DNA of 15,015 bases from Acanthamoeba castellanii str. Neff (GCF_000313135.1 NW_004457360.1:1-15015), one strand, 5' to 3'; positions 1 to 10,598 are shown, counted from the first letter of the stretch. Made by a program: numbers and translations. The notes: generated from the sequence alone by a model not told the origin.

Positions 1-168
1 AGCAATCTGCTGGCCGTCATCTGCAGCGACTCCCACGTAACGCCGACATTCTCCGTTTCCGATGGCGACACGAACGAACAAGAGGCTCAGGAGGAAGCAG
101 TGCACCGGAAGCAGATGATGACACTCCTGGCCCAGATCGCCGCCAATACCACGGCCAAGGGTCAGTGA
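1..168 (+). CDS. 3' end of an unrecognised protein gene (5' partial)
   Basis: Frame 1 is open from the first base to a TGA at 166-168 and encodes 55 residues, beginning SNLLAVICSDSH and ending IAANTTAKGQ. Third positions are strongly G/C, as in the certain exons of this window, so I take it as real coding sequence. The segment has an acidic, Q/E-rich centre (TNEQEAQEEAVHRKQ) followed by a probable helix (MMTLLAQIAAN). I recognise no domain. The start and most of the gene lie upstream of the window. One alternative is that the TGA is intronic: the last codons overlap a donor-like sequence (TCA|GTGAGA at about 164) and the message could continue, but I see no convincing exon before the next gene at 476. 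Confidence 0.55.
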   Translation, partial: SNLLAVICSDSHVTPTFSVSDGDTNEQEAQEEAVHRKQMMTLLAQIAANTTAKGQ

Positions 169-475
169 GAGAGAGAGATCGGCGCTGTGACCGAGCGCGA
201 GGTCGCCTATTTGTTGTGACCGGAAATTTCCAGGTGTGCCACGGTACGAAAAAAGCCAGATACCAAGAACCGAACCCCAGCGCGGCTTGGGGTGGGGACA
301 ATTCATTCCATCTCGCGAACACCGAAGAAAAGGAATTCATTCACTCGCAGGCAGGCCATCTCCTCCCGATTAGAGAACACCCCTCGAGATCTGAGCTTGA
401 TAGGCAAAATCGCTTTCCAGTTAGCCCCTTACACGCCTCGCTCATTTAGAGAGCTGCCGCGCCTCCATCATCAAC
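169..475. other. Spacer with probable 5' UTR/promoter of the XRN1 gene
   Basis: About 307 bases lie between the upstream stop and the XRN1 start codon. The spacer begins with a short GA run (about 168-178). I see no TATA box and no CCAAT box. The last 100 bases are pyrimidine-rich and probably hold the transcription start and 5' leader, which is inference. A 94-codon open frame crosses the spacer (165-449), but its codon use is unlike that of the neighbouring exons and I do not call it a gene. Confidence 0.4.
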
Positions 476-3400
476 ATGGGAGTACCCAAATTCTTTCGCT
501 GGCTCTCAGAGAGATACCCTCTCATCACCATCCCCATCGAGCCCTCGTTCACGCCGGAGTTCGGTTCGTTCAACCACTCTCATGCACGCTCGATCTGCAC
601 TGCCCATTTTCGCTCATTTATTTGAAATTCCCCCCCCCCGTAAAAATAATCTGCAGACAATTTATACTTGGACATGAACGGCATCATTCACAACTGCACG
701 CATCCCGAATGGAACGACAACGTGCTGAACAAGCTGAGCGAAAAGGAGATGATCATCCAGATCTTTCACTACATCGACAGACTATTCCACGCCGTCAAGC
801 CTCAGAAGCTTATCTATCTCGCCATTGACGGTTCGCTCTCTCTCTCTCTCTCCCCCCCCCTCTTCCCACGCACGCGCACCCCAGCAATTGCTTTTCTCCC
901 CCCGCTCTCTGCTTTCGCCTCCCGCTCTCTCGCCTCGCCTCGGGCAATCGCAGCACTCGGCAGGCTGCCTCTTGTCTTCTTCTCACCTGACCGCTTTGCG
1001 GTGGCGCAATTGTGCAGGTGTCGCACCTCGCGCCAAGATGAACCAGCAGAGACAGCGACGCTTGCGCACGGCGCAAGAGTCCAAGGAAGCCCTTGAAAAG
1101 GCCCGGGAGACCGGGGAGAAGGTTCAGGTACGAGTAGTAGTTGCAGTAGTGCCTGCTGCCTCCTTCACCTTTCCTGTCGTGCTGGCTGGAACGAGTCCCT
1201 GATCTGTCTCACGCACAACAGGAGGACATGTTTGACTCCAACTGTATCACCCCTGGCACTGAGTTCATGGCCAAGCTGTCCGACTACCTCAAGTACTTCA
1301 TCCGTAAGAAGATCAAGGAGGACAGCGCCTGGAGAAAGGTCGAAGTCATCCTTTCCGGCCATGAAGTACGTCGTCGTCCAGCAACCTGCTCAACTCGAAT
1401 TGATCCGCTAATCCGATCGCACATCTGTTGTTGTGAACTACAGGTTCCCGGCGAAGGTGAGCACAAGATTATGGAGTACATCCGCAGACAGAAGATGCTC
1501 CCTGAACACGACCCCAACACGCGCCACTGCCTCTACGGCCTGGACGCCGACTTGATCATGCTGGCCCTTGCCTCTCATGAGGTAGGTCACACCTCTTCCG
1601 TGTGAAGCTATCACCCCCCCCCCCGAGAGTATACACTGACGGACCTGGTTGGCAGCCCCACTTTGCCTTGCTCAGAGAAGAGGTCACGTTTGGCCGCCGC
1701 AAGAAGAAGCCAGAAGCCACCCCGCCCAAGTTTCAGGTACCGTGATCTCCAACTTTGAATTGTTGTTGTACCTGCTTTCCGCTTTTCATGTTGAAACACG
1801 AAAACAATACCTAACGAGCCTTCCTCTCTCTGGGTATAACTATGGTGATAGCTTTTATTCGTGAACTTGCTGCGCGAGTATTTGGACGAAGAGTTCAGAA
1901 CGGAGCTGCCTTTCGGCTATGACCTTGAGAGGGTCATCGACGACTTCGTTTTGTTCTGCTTCTTTGTCGGTACGGTGCCGGCTGGCCATCCTCTGGGCTC
2001 AACGCTTACCCGTGTGGGAAGAGATGTAACAAACTAACCGTCTGTCATTCGCTTTTGCAGGAAACGATTTCTTGCCCAACCTGCCGTACATGGACATTGC
2101 CGACGGAGCACTCGACAAAATGTTTGACATCTACAGGGAGCTCCTACCAACCCTTGGTGGATACATCACCGAGGTTCTTTCCCGTCTCTCTCTTCCCCCC
2201 CCCCCAATATGGCGCTCGTTTGATGTTTGCCCTGTTGCCGATACCCATCTCGGGATGCTGACCGTCGCCATCACTCGAACAGAAAGGAGAAATCCTCTGG
2301 GAGCGCTGCGAGAAGTTCCTGAAGCAGATCGCCAAGTACGAACAGGAAATGCTTTCCACGATGCCGCCCCTGCACCTCGAAGTGCTGGAGCAGAGCTTGC
2401 AATCTGACAACGAAGAGGAAGAAGGTTCGTTCTCTCCCCCTGCCCCGCAACCCGGCTAGCCAATTTTCTATATAGAATCCCCGTTCTATGAACATTAACC
2501 GTACGGAGGTGCTGTTGGTGCAGACCGCCCCGATGAAGCCGACCGGTCCAAATTCAACGCATGGCAGTTAAAGATGAAGGAGAAACAGAACACCCTTCGC
2601 GCCAGTGGCGAGAAGCACCCTGGTAAGAGAGTGCTACCCTGTTTTCTCTTACTTGTTGTCGGGTCGGGATCCTGATCGTTCTATGATTAATGTTTGGCGC
2701 AGTGGCGAATGACGAAGGCGGCAACTCGAACGAGGTCGAGGACGCCTTGGCCGAACTTGATGAGGAAACTGTCGTATTCGAGGGCGGCCTCAAGGCGAAG
2801 AGCGACAGCGAGTACGACTTTGCTGCCATGGCTGCGGCCAGCGAAAAGTTCAACGAGCAGCGTAACCGACCGAGAGACGAGGAAGAAGAGGAGGAGTACG
2901 ACGACGACTCCTGGAAGAACTGGTACTACAGGGACAAGTTCAGGATCGGCCTGGAGAACGAGGAGTACCACAAGCACCTCCGCACGTCCTACCTCGAAGG
3001 TTTGGTCTGGGTACTGCGCTACTACTACCGCGGCTGCTGCTCGTGGAACTGGTTCTTCCCGTTCCACTACGCTCCGCTGTGCTCCGGTACCCTCGACCCC
3101 AGCCACCCCACTCTACGTGTTTAGTGCGTTCTTTCTGTCTGACGTGAAAGGGGAGAGTACTCATTCACGTGCCTCTCTGTCCACGCGCCACTCTAGATCT
3201 GGTGAACTTGACCTCGTACAAGCTCAAGTTCGACCTGGGCACGCCGTTCTACCCCTTCCAGCAGTTGATGGGCGTGCTCCCCGCTGCATCAAAGACTCTC
3301 TTGCCTGTGCCCTACCAGGTACGTGACTTCCCGGATTCAATCCTCTCCAGCACTCTGTGATGCGCAGCCACATCGCTTGTTTTGTCCCCTGACTTAACTC

Positions 3401-6400
3401 TCTCTCTCCTCCCCCCCCCCCAAACCACCACTCAGGAACTCATGACAAGAGCCACTTCGCCCATTATTGACTTCTACCCTGAGGAATTCAAGGTACGCAC
3501 GCCTCCGTCGCAGTCAGTCGATATGGGACTCGCGGTCCCGCTAAGACACGTGTGTTGTTTGTTCAGGTGGACATGAACGGCAAGAGAAACGCGTGGGAAG
3601 CCATTGCACTCATCCCGTTCATTGACGAAAAGCGCCTGCTGGATGGTTCGTGGACAAACACCCCATTCTGAGTTGATGAGAGTGCGGCATGTGCGGCTGG
3701 CTGACCAACTCACCTCTTCCGCCTGTGCTGCGTTGCTACAGCGATGGACACCGTCGACAAGAATCGGCTAAGCGAAAAGGAGAGGAAGAGGGACTCGTTT
3801 GGTGTGGCATACGTCTTCTCGTACGATGCCGCCAACGAGACGCTCTTCCCTACGCCCATGCCTGGCGTCTTCGCTGATCTCAACCCTTGCCTGGTCGCCC
3901 AAAGGTAACCTACCTACACCTACAAAACTCACCAGTCTTGCGAGGTGGAGAAAGAGTGACCGCACCAAGCCCTCACCACCACTGTTCTTTTGTCTTGTGA
4001 TCGCACGTAGGGAGTTCCGCCTGGCTGACTGGGGTCCCGAAGGCCAAATCACGCCCTACCTTCTGCCCAACGCCAAGTTTGGGCTACAGAACCAACCGGG
4101 CTTCCCCACGCTGCAGAACCTGAGGCACACGAGCCAGCTCGCTTATGCCGGCCTGTCCGTCTTTGGCACCTCCAGCAGGTATTGTGTGTGGTGTGTGTGG
4201 TGTGTGTGTGTGTTCTTTCTCCATGTGCCATAATGGATCTTCGGGTCCAATATTGGCCGAAACTAACGGCGCGTCATCGGGTGGCCACTACGTGCAGGAA
4301 GCAGAGTCTGTTGCTGAAGCTGCTACCGCCTGAGGGCCAGGAGCCCAAGGACAAATTGACGCAGGTCAATAGCGGTGCCGAAGGTACACGTGTCGCCTCC
4401 GCCCCCCGGTGAAGATCTGTGTACTCATCGTTCTTGAATCACCTCCATACAGCTCCCAGCGCCCTCTTGACCAAGGAGCACGCAGTGGACGATGTTGACG
4501 CCAGCCAAGTACAGGACCTCCTCGGCAAGACGATCTACGTCGAGTGGCCCTACCTCAAGGAAGCGCTGGTACGCCCTCTCGCAAGCTCTTAAACAGTATT
4601 CATATTCACCACATATGGCGGTCTTCTCTTCACGCTTCTAGGTTTTGGGCATCTCTGATGACGAGTGCCGTACGAGCCAGGCTCAGGGCACCGTCAGACA
4701 TTCTGTGGTGCGCTTTCCCCCTCCATCACAGGATGTTGCCCGCTTTCGAGTCTTTCGCACTAACTTGAGGGTTGGGGCCACCCTGACAGGGCGATTCTGG
4801 TGCCTGGCTCAAGGAGAGCAAGTACCAGAGGAACCACTACAAGGCCAAGAAGGGCATGGACATCGGCGAGGTCAAGGTACGCGATCAGTGGTGAATCGGT
4901 CGTTGCTTTTGATGAGCGGGCGATAGTAGGGTTACAGCAGCGGTTCACATCACCAGACGAACTAAATGCACCCCAACATGGGGTTTTAGGTGATGCTGCA
5001 TGTGCAAGTCCTCCGTGGCATGAAAGTGAGGAAGGACGGTTCGCGCGTCAGGATGTGGCGTACCGTTGATGACATTTACCCGCTTCAGGTAATGAACGAT
5101 ACAACCAGCCTTCCAATCTAGATGCGTGTACATTGGTTTGTCGCCTTACTTATAACCTCCTCCTCCCCCTCATACCGTAGACCATTGTGAAGGAGCACTA
5201 CGCGCCCGACCCCAGGCTGCAGGAAAGAGGTGCTCCGTCCGTGGAGGAAGCCTTCCCGATTGGCCAGCGCGTTGTCTATACTGGCCCGGGCCAAAACTTC
5301 GGTGGTCTGGGCACCGTCGCAGAGCACTTGCCGACCGAGGCAGGCTGCGTGCCTAACGTGCGCGTCGAGCTCGAGGTGCCGCCCCCGCCAGCCACCTTCG
5401 GGCGCAGGATTGCCCTTCAGACTCAGGAGAACTTCTACCACCTGTCCGAAGTCTCCAGGCGCTTGAACATTTCGCCCAAGGTGCTCTCGAAGGTACTGTA
5501 CTTTTCGCCCCATCTCGAGAAATTGATGCAACACCGGCCGTAATATGGGGCAGCTCACGCCGGTGGTCGCTCTGTTTTACAACGCCTCTCCGAATAGATC
5601 ACCGCCAGCGTGTACGCGCAGCATCAGAACAGGAAGATCAACATCGGGTTGAGGATCAAGTTCACGCGCAAGGGTCAGCAGATGCTGGGCTACACCCAGC
5701 GCATCGAAACGCCTTCGACGAACGGAATCTCGCGCGGCTATTGGATGTACTCGGCTAAGGCCCTCGACCTGGTCTACGAGTTCATGCAGAGATTCCCCGA
5801 CCTCTTCCAGGCGCTCGAGGCCGACGACGCGCAGGAGATCGAAGTCTTCTCGCCCGAGATGCTCTTCCCCAACGGCAACGCCGCCGAACGCATGACAGAG
5901 GTATGTGCCGCCTTCGCCCCGTCGCAGTCGTGGCCCTCTTCTTTCGTGCCACGCTATTTTTTACTTTTTACTTTTTTTTTGTGGGTTCAACTCACTGTGC
6001 GTGATACCTCCAGGTGGAGGAGTGGTTGAAGAACCTGGAGACCAACAATCTGCAACGCGTGCCCATCGGCTCGAAGGTACGGGAAGAGAGCAGACCCGTC
6101 AGCGGCCGATTCTGTCGATCATGATTGACTTCTCTCTCTCTCTCTCTCTCTCTCTCTTCTTTTGGTCAGGCCATGCCCAAGGAGGCCGTCAAGACCGTAG
6201 AGGAGGAGAGTAATCGCTACGTGGCCAACAACAACGCGAGGAAGAAGAAGACCGTCATGATCAACTGCCAAACAAACCAGCTCTTGACCCCCTTGTCCGA
6301 CATTCCCGCGACAGACGAGGTACACACTCCACACGATCAGAGGACCGTTGGATCGCTTACCTCTTGAGTAACGTTGACTGAACTGTTTGCAACCGTGCCT

Positions 6401-8321
6401 CCAGGAATCGACACAAATGGACATCCCGCTGGGCGAGAGAGTGATGAACCTTCGCGACAATGGCCCTATCCCGTTCGGCCTCAAGGGCACCGTCACCGGC
6501 ATCGTGAACAACCTGCTGGAGGTCGTGTTCGACGAAGAGTTCCTGGGCGGTACCAACCTCGGCAACAGGTGCTCCGACCTCCGTGGCCAGCAGCACATCC
6601 CGGCGACCACGGTGCTCAACCTGGGCCGTGGACACGGTGCCAAGCGTGGTGGCCGCAACTCTGGCCCTCAGCAAAACGCCTGGGCTGCCAAGGCCGACAG
6701 GGAGCAGCAGGGTCCCAGAGGTCAGAGCCAGGGCCAGGGCCAGCAGGCGCCTCACCAGCACCACCAGCAGCAGCCCCGCCCCAACCGCGGCGGTCAGGGA
6801 GCCGACAAGCCTGTGACCATTCTCTCCAGTAGGGGTGGTGGAGGAACCGAGAAGAGAGACGTGAGGAAGTCTGGCGACAAGGTCGCCTACAGGCCGAAGC
6901 CACAGCCGCAAGGTTGGTCACCTCTTCTCTTCTGTTCTTTGCGCAGACCCCCCCTTGTATTAACGGCACACTTATGTGCTCCTGCTCTGCTACTCTCTAG
7001 GGGAGGATGGTGCCGCGGTCGAGGGGGCTACCCAGCCGGCACCCGGCAAGAAGGAGCGATCCAGGAAGAACGGCTCCAAGCCGTCGTCTCTCTCGTCGTC
7101 GACCGGCAGCAGCGGCTCCAACAATGGCCAAAGCACCGAGGAGGAGGTTGCCGAGTACTGGAACAAGCTCCAGTCGCAGCATTCCGAGCCCGCGGAAGGG
7201 TACGCGCCCTCCGAGCGCGTGTTTGTTTGAACCACCAGCTTAGACGCGATGCTCTGCTTGTGTGGGCCTACTACTCGGCGCGCACGCAGGGAGGCTGCGG
7301 GCACCAAGCCAAGGAGGGAAAGGAGGCGCGGTGGCGGCAAGAGGAATGCAGCCCACCCTGCTGCCGCGGAACAGCACGCATCCCCTCAGGTACTCCTCCC
7401 AGCTTTGCTAAGCTTCAGTCTGCGCGCAATTAATTGTTTGCTGATGATGTACCAACACTCTTTTTTTTTTCCTAGCCCGCCGGCCCCACTCTCCTGCCGG
7501 CTCAGGGCGCAGCGCCGGCTTACCCGCTCTACTACTACCAGCCTGCACCCAACTTCCCCCCGCAGCCCTACATGATGCCCCCGCAGTACCCTGGTACCCT
7601 CCCCCTCCAGCAATCCTTCATGTGCAAGGGTTGAAGCGCATCAGTGACACTCACCCCGCCGGCTTTTAACCCCGCCACCTAGGCGTACCTCCCGCCGCGG
7701 CCCTCTATGGCGGTGTGGCGATGCCATTGGCGGGAGCTGGGCCGACTGCCGCCATCCCCATCCCGGGGCTGCCCGTTCCCCTTCAAGTACCGCTGCAGCC
7801 TGCCATGGCAGCTGCCCCTCTTAACTGGTAAGTGTAGCGTACCGGCTTCTCTCTCTCTGGTGTGTGTGTCGACGTGCACGGAAAGGGTGTCTGTGAGTTC
7901 GGGTTTGTTGGCTGACGCGCATCTGGGTGGGCAAACATCAGGCAACAGCAAGAATTGGTCAGCGAAGGCGCCAAAAAGCCCCCGCGCGGGGGTAGGGGCG
8001 GCAGGGGCAGAGGCAGAAGCGGTGGTCGCGGTGGCTACGCCGGTGGCGACGGTCAGCAGCCTCCCCAGCAGGTACCTTGTTTCCTTGTTTTTTGGGAGTT
8101 GATTGGCCTGCATGATCACTGACTCACTCATGGCGTGTGCACAGCAATGGCAGGAAGGGAATCCTGATGACGCCACAGCAGCGTCCCAACAGCAACAGCA
8201 GTCACGTCAGAGGAGAGGGAGAGGCGGCAGGAACAGGCCGGACAGGGATGGAGACAGTCAAGAGCAACCCCAAAAGGACCAGAAGGATCAGCTCACCTGG
8301 CAGCAGAAGATGCTCCTCTAA
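476..8321 (+). CDS. XRN1: 5'-3' exoribonuclease XRN1 (32 exons, complete)
   Basis: Spliced model: 476-563, 657-830, 1018-1127, 1222-1365, 1444-1581, 1656-1736, 1852-1969, 2061-2173, 2283-2424, 2524-2622, 2703-3086, 3197-3318, 3436-3492, 3567-3645, 3742-3904, 4011-4178, 4298-4383, 4453-4568, 4642-4707 (3' edge uncertain), 4790-4876, 4990-5088, 5181-5492, 5598-5900, 6014-6076, 6170-6319, 6405-6912, 7001-7220, 7290-7389, 7476-7593, 7683-7827, 7942-8071, 8145-8321. All introns are GT-AG, phases agree, and the product is about 1619 residues, similar to animal and yeast XRN1. The start is fixed by the family N-terminus [15 protein letters not shown]. Visible active-site residues are D35 (NLYLDMNG), D87 ([15 protein letters not shown] with the 5'-phosphate-binding basic residues), E176/E178 (PGEGEHKI), D206/D208 (YGLDADLIM) and D287 ([13 protein letters not shown]). 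XRN1-type SH3-like segments follow near residues 903-928 and 1163-1220. The tail (about 1220-1619) is low in complexity, with Q, P/Y and RGG stretches. There is no XRN2 zinc knuckle. The known family role is processive 5'-3' decay of decapped, 5'-monophosphate mRNA in the cytoplasm and P-bodies. Confidence 0.97.
4184..4213 (+). repeat. TG-rich microsatellite in XRN1 intron 16
   Basis: Imperfect repeats of TGTGTGG and TG follow the donor at 4179 within intron 4179-4297. This is simple sequence and I see no other function. Confidence 0.7.
6131..6156 (+). repeat. (TC)13 microsatellite in XRN1 intron 24
   Basis: There are 13 consecutive TC dinucleotides within the intron 6077-6169, just upstream of the acceptor at 6169. 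The tract probably serves as an extended polypyrimidine tract. A shorter CT run at about 836-851 opens intron 2 of the same gene. Confidence 0.9.
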
Positions 8322-8629
8322 GTCTCTTCAAAGAAGGAGGAGTGAAGAAACGGAGTGTGGCACTCTTGTTGTAACTGACAGTCCTTAACAATCTGTGTTG
8401 GCTTCTTTCCTCTTCACCTATCACCCACCACAGGTGGTGTTTGCTTGGTTACAAACAATCCAACACTTTTTGGCACCAGCCTGACATCAGCTGTTGCTGC
8501 TGCAGGATGTCATGGTGGGTGTGTCATGGCATTTGCTTACTGGGGTGTTTCACTATGAGGAGGAGCAGGACTATGACACTGAGGTCAATGTGCTTTTCTT
8601 TACAAATCAGTCCTTGAGGATGTCAGCAC

Positions 8630-8757
8630 ACATGTGTTGTTTGTGTGTTTGTGTTTGTTTGTGTGTTTGTGTGTGTATTTGTGTCTGTGTTTTTTGTGTT
8701 TTGTGTGCACAAACACACAAACACAAATACACACACAAACACACACACACACACAAC
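8630..8757. repeat. TG tract followed by its CA mirror: large imperfect inverted repeat
   Basis: A TG/TTTG-rich tract (about 8630-8709) is followed by a CA/CAAA-rich tract (about 8708-8757) on the same strand. Positions 8661-8684 are the exact reverse complement of 8721-8744 (24 bases, 36-base spacer), and the flanks and spacer also pair partly. Single-stranded DNA or RNA from here could form a long hairpin, and alternating TG could adopt Z-DNA. It lies about 300 bases downstream of the XRN1 stop. Confidence 0.85.
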
Positions 8758-8770
8758 AAAGAAACAAGAG

Positions 8771-8811
8771 TCTCTCTCTCTCTCTCTCTCTCACTCACTC
8801 ACACTCACTCA
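8771..8811. repeat. (TC)n/(ACTC)n microsatellite
   Basis: About ten TC units (8771-8791) grade into ACTC units up to 8811. It directly follows the TG/CA inverted repeat, so three simple-sequence blocks sit within 180 bases. Confidence 0.85.
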
Positions 8812-8869
8812 AATAGAGACAAGCCCCCAAGCGATAAGCGAGTAGGGGGAAAAAGAGAGGAGAAGGGTG

Positions 8870-8889
8870 TATATATAATATAATATAAG
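8870..8889 (+). promoter_or_regulatory. AT-rich TATA-like element
   Basis: This 20-base stretch of TATATATAATATAATATAA type is the only strongly AT-only tract in the spacer. It lies about 320 bases upstream of the F-box gene ATG. It could be a TATA element with a long 5' leader. That is inferred from composition only, and the stretch may simply be more simple sequence. Confidence 0.25.
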
Positions 8890-9088
8890 AGAACAAAAGC
8901 CCTATTAATGCCACTGAAACCACTTCTGCCACCAGCAAGAAGACACTTCTAATGGCAGGAAGAAGTAAAACTTCAGAAGTACCAAATGTTACACTTTTTT
9001 CTATTACTGGGCTGAGTTGATGTTGTGTATGATCTTGGCCGTGGGCTGTGCAGCAAGGTAGACCCGGAGGTTATCCGGGGAGATTTGG

Positions 9089-9093
9089 CCAAT
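9089..9093 (+). promoter_or_regulatory. CCAAT box upstream of the F-box/ankyrin gene
   Basis: CCAAT occurs in the context TTGGCCAATCGG about 120 bases before the ATG at 9212. A reverse-oriented ATTGG lies at a similar distance from the transporter start (11516-11520). NF-Y-type use is inferred. Confidence 0.25.
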
Positions 9094-9211
9094 CGGAAGC
9101 TTAAACCATTCATGAAAAAACGCCCATTGGAGAAATGAGCACTGCAGTGAAAAAGCAAAGGAGGAGACTCACCAAACCAACAGAGCACAAAAGGAAGAGC
9201 ACCAGGAAGAG

Positions 9212-10598
9212 ATGGAAGAGGTGGCCATGATGCCAGAGTTAGTAGCCCTCATCTTGAGCCATGTGGACCCGCTCACCCTGCCCTTGTGCTGTGCTGTGTG
9301 TTGCCAGTGGCACAACGCCCTCAACCACTATCATGTCCCTGCTCCCATCACCATCTGGAGGAATGGTAACCACCCCCCCCCAACCACCAACCACACACCC
9401 ACCTACCCTCCCCAAACACAAAGAATGACATGCCTTGCTTCTGTTCTTTTTTACAGACAGCTCCCTCACTGTCCACCACAGCAGCACATCAATGATGACA
9501 ACTCCCCTTGTCTACACCTCTGTTCCTGGGCGCGACTTTAGTGCACACATGGCCACTTGAGGCTGGCTCTCTGGGTTGCAGTGGGCACACTCCAATGGCT
9601 GCCCATGGGACACAATGACATGCAGTAGGGCAGTCAAGGGAGGCCACCTCAAGGTGCTCCAGTGGGCGCACGCCAACGGCTGCCCATGGAATGAGGACAC
9701 ATGCAAGAAGGCGGCCAAGGGCGGCCACCTCAAGGTGCTCCAGTGGGTGTGCGCCAATGGCTGCCTGTGGAATGAGTGGATGTGCACCTATGTGGCCTTG
9801 GGAGGCCATCTTGAGGTGCTTCAGTGGGCATGCTCCAATGGCTGCCTGTGGAATGAGGACACGTGCGCCTGGGCAGCCTTGGGCGGCCACCTTGAGATGC
9901 TCCAGTGGGCGCAGGCCAGCAGCTGCCCATGGAATGAGAACACATGCAGGAACGCGGCTTTTGGAGGCCACCTCGCAATGCTCCAGTGGGTGCGCGCCAA
10001 TGGCTGCCCATGGGACAAGTGGACATGCGCCAATGCAGCACTTTGGGGCCACCTTGAGATGATCCAATGGGCGCGCGCCAATGGCTGCCTGTGGGACAAG
10101 TACACATGCCACAAGGCGGCTGAGGGAGGCCAGCTTGAGGTGCTCCAGTGGGCGCGCGCCAATGGCTGCCTGTGGAATGAGGACACATGTGGGAAGGCAG
10201 CCCTGAGAGGTCACCTTGAGGTGCTCCAGTGGGCGCACACCAATGGCTGCCCATGGGATGAGGACACATGCGCCATGGCGGCCTTGGGCGGCCACCTCAA
10301 GGTGCTCCAGTGGGCGCAGGCCAACGGCTGCCTGTGGAACGAGGACACATGCCAGAAGGCGGCTTTTAGAGGCCACCTTGAGGTGCTCCAGTGGGTGCAC
10401 GCCAACGGCTGCCCATGGAATGAGTGGACATGCGCCAGGGTGGCCGAGGGCGGCCATCTCAAGGTACTTCAGTGGGCGCGCGCCAATGGCTGCCCGTGGG
10501 ACGAGTGGATGTGCACCCTGGCGGCTGAGGGAGGCCATCTCAAGCTGCTCCAGTGGGCTCACACCAATGGATGTCCAGAGAATGAAGAGTCCCAGTAA
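9212..10598 (+). CDS. F-box protein with ankyrin-like repeats (possibly a pseudogene: in-frame TGA at 9558)
   Basis: Exon 1 (9212-9365) encodes an F-box-like helix set (MPELVALILSHVDPLTLPL, then CCQWHNAL) at residues 6-40, the module that binds Skp1 in SCF ubiquitin ligases. A donor GTAACC follows. The 3' part, open from 9561 to TAA 10596-10598, encodes 13 tandem 27-residue units of the form LQWARANGCPWDEWTC..AA.GGHLKV, a short ankyrin-like repeat probably used for substrate binding. The best acceptor (ttttttacag, ending at 9456) gives an exon in the same frame as the repeats, but that frame meets TGA at 9558-9560. A weaker acceptor ending at 9561 removes the stop in phase and gives 154 + 1037 bases, 396 residues. 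It is therefore either a gene using the weak acceptor or a nonsense-disrupted copy. The family assignment comes from motif recognition. Targets are unknown. Confidence 0.72.
9576..10574 (+). repeat. Tandem array of about thirteen 81-bp coding repeats
   Basis: The array has twelve full 81-bp units and a partial thirteenth. Each begins at the codons for LQW and contains NGC(P/L)W, TC and GGHL. The spacing was checked between successive AAGGTGCTCC copies at 9651 and 9732. DNA similarity between units is high, with two interchangeable versions of several positions (for example CCATGG versus CTGTGG after the TGC codon). This points to recent expansion or gene conversion. Confidence 0.93.

Larger units (their letters stand above)
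8322..9211. other. Spacer between XRN1 and the F-box/ankyrin gene
   Basis: About 890 bases without a supported gene. From left to right it holds the XRN1 3' UTR (no clear AATAAA seen), a large TG/CA inverted repeat (8630-8757), a TC/ACTC microsatellite (8771-8811), an AT-rich stretch (8870-8889) and a probable promoter or leader with a CCAAT box at 9089-9093. A short perfect stem, CCCGGA/TCCGGG with a 5-base loop, lies at 9063-9079. A 129-codon open frame at 8494-8883 runs through the microsatellites and is not credible as a gene. Confidence 0.6.

Noticed and set aside
17..340. 107-codon - strand frame over the first gene end
   Set aside because: It lies opposite a + strand frame with the genome's coding signature and has no recognisable motif. 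It is a shadow.
165..449. 94-codon + strand frame before XRN1
   Set aside because: Codon third positions are not G/C-biased, and it ends just before the well-supported XRN1 start.
6357..6911. 184-codon - strand frame over XRN1 exon 26
   Set aside because: It is antisense to a certain exon with strong codon bias, which often leaves the opposite strand open.
476..8321. XRN2/RAT1 (nuclear) as an alternative identity
   Set aside because: There is no zinc knuckle after the N-terminal domain, and the SH3-like segments and long tail after the catalytic part match XRN1.
8494..8883. 129-codon + strand frame in the spacer after XRN1
   Set aside because: Most of it translates TG, CA and TC microsatellites, and it has no coding signature.
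9063..9079. Small hairpin CCCGGA/TCCGGG, considered as part of a tRNA or other RNA gene
   Set aside because: There are no other tRNA arms or conserved bases nearby. A 6-bp stem is expected by chance in GC-rich DNA.
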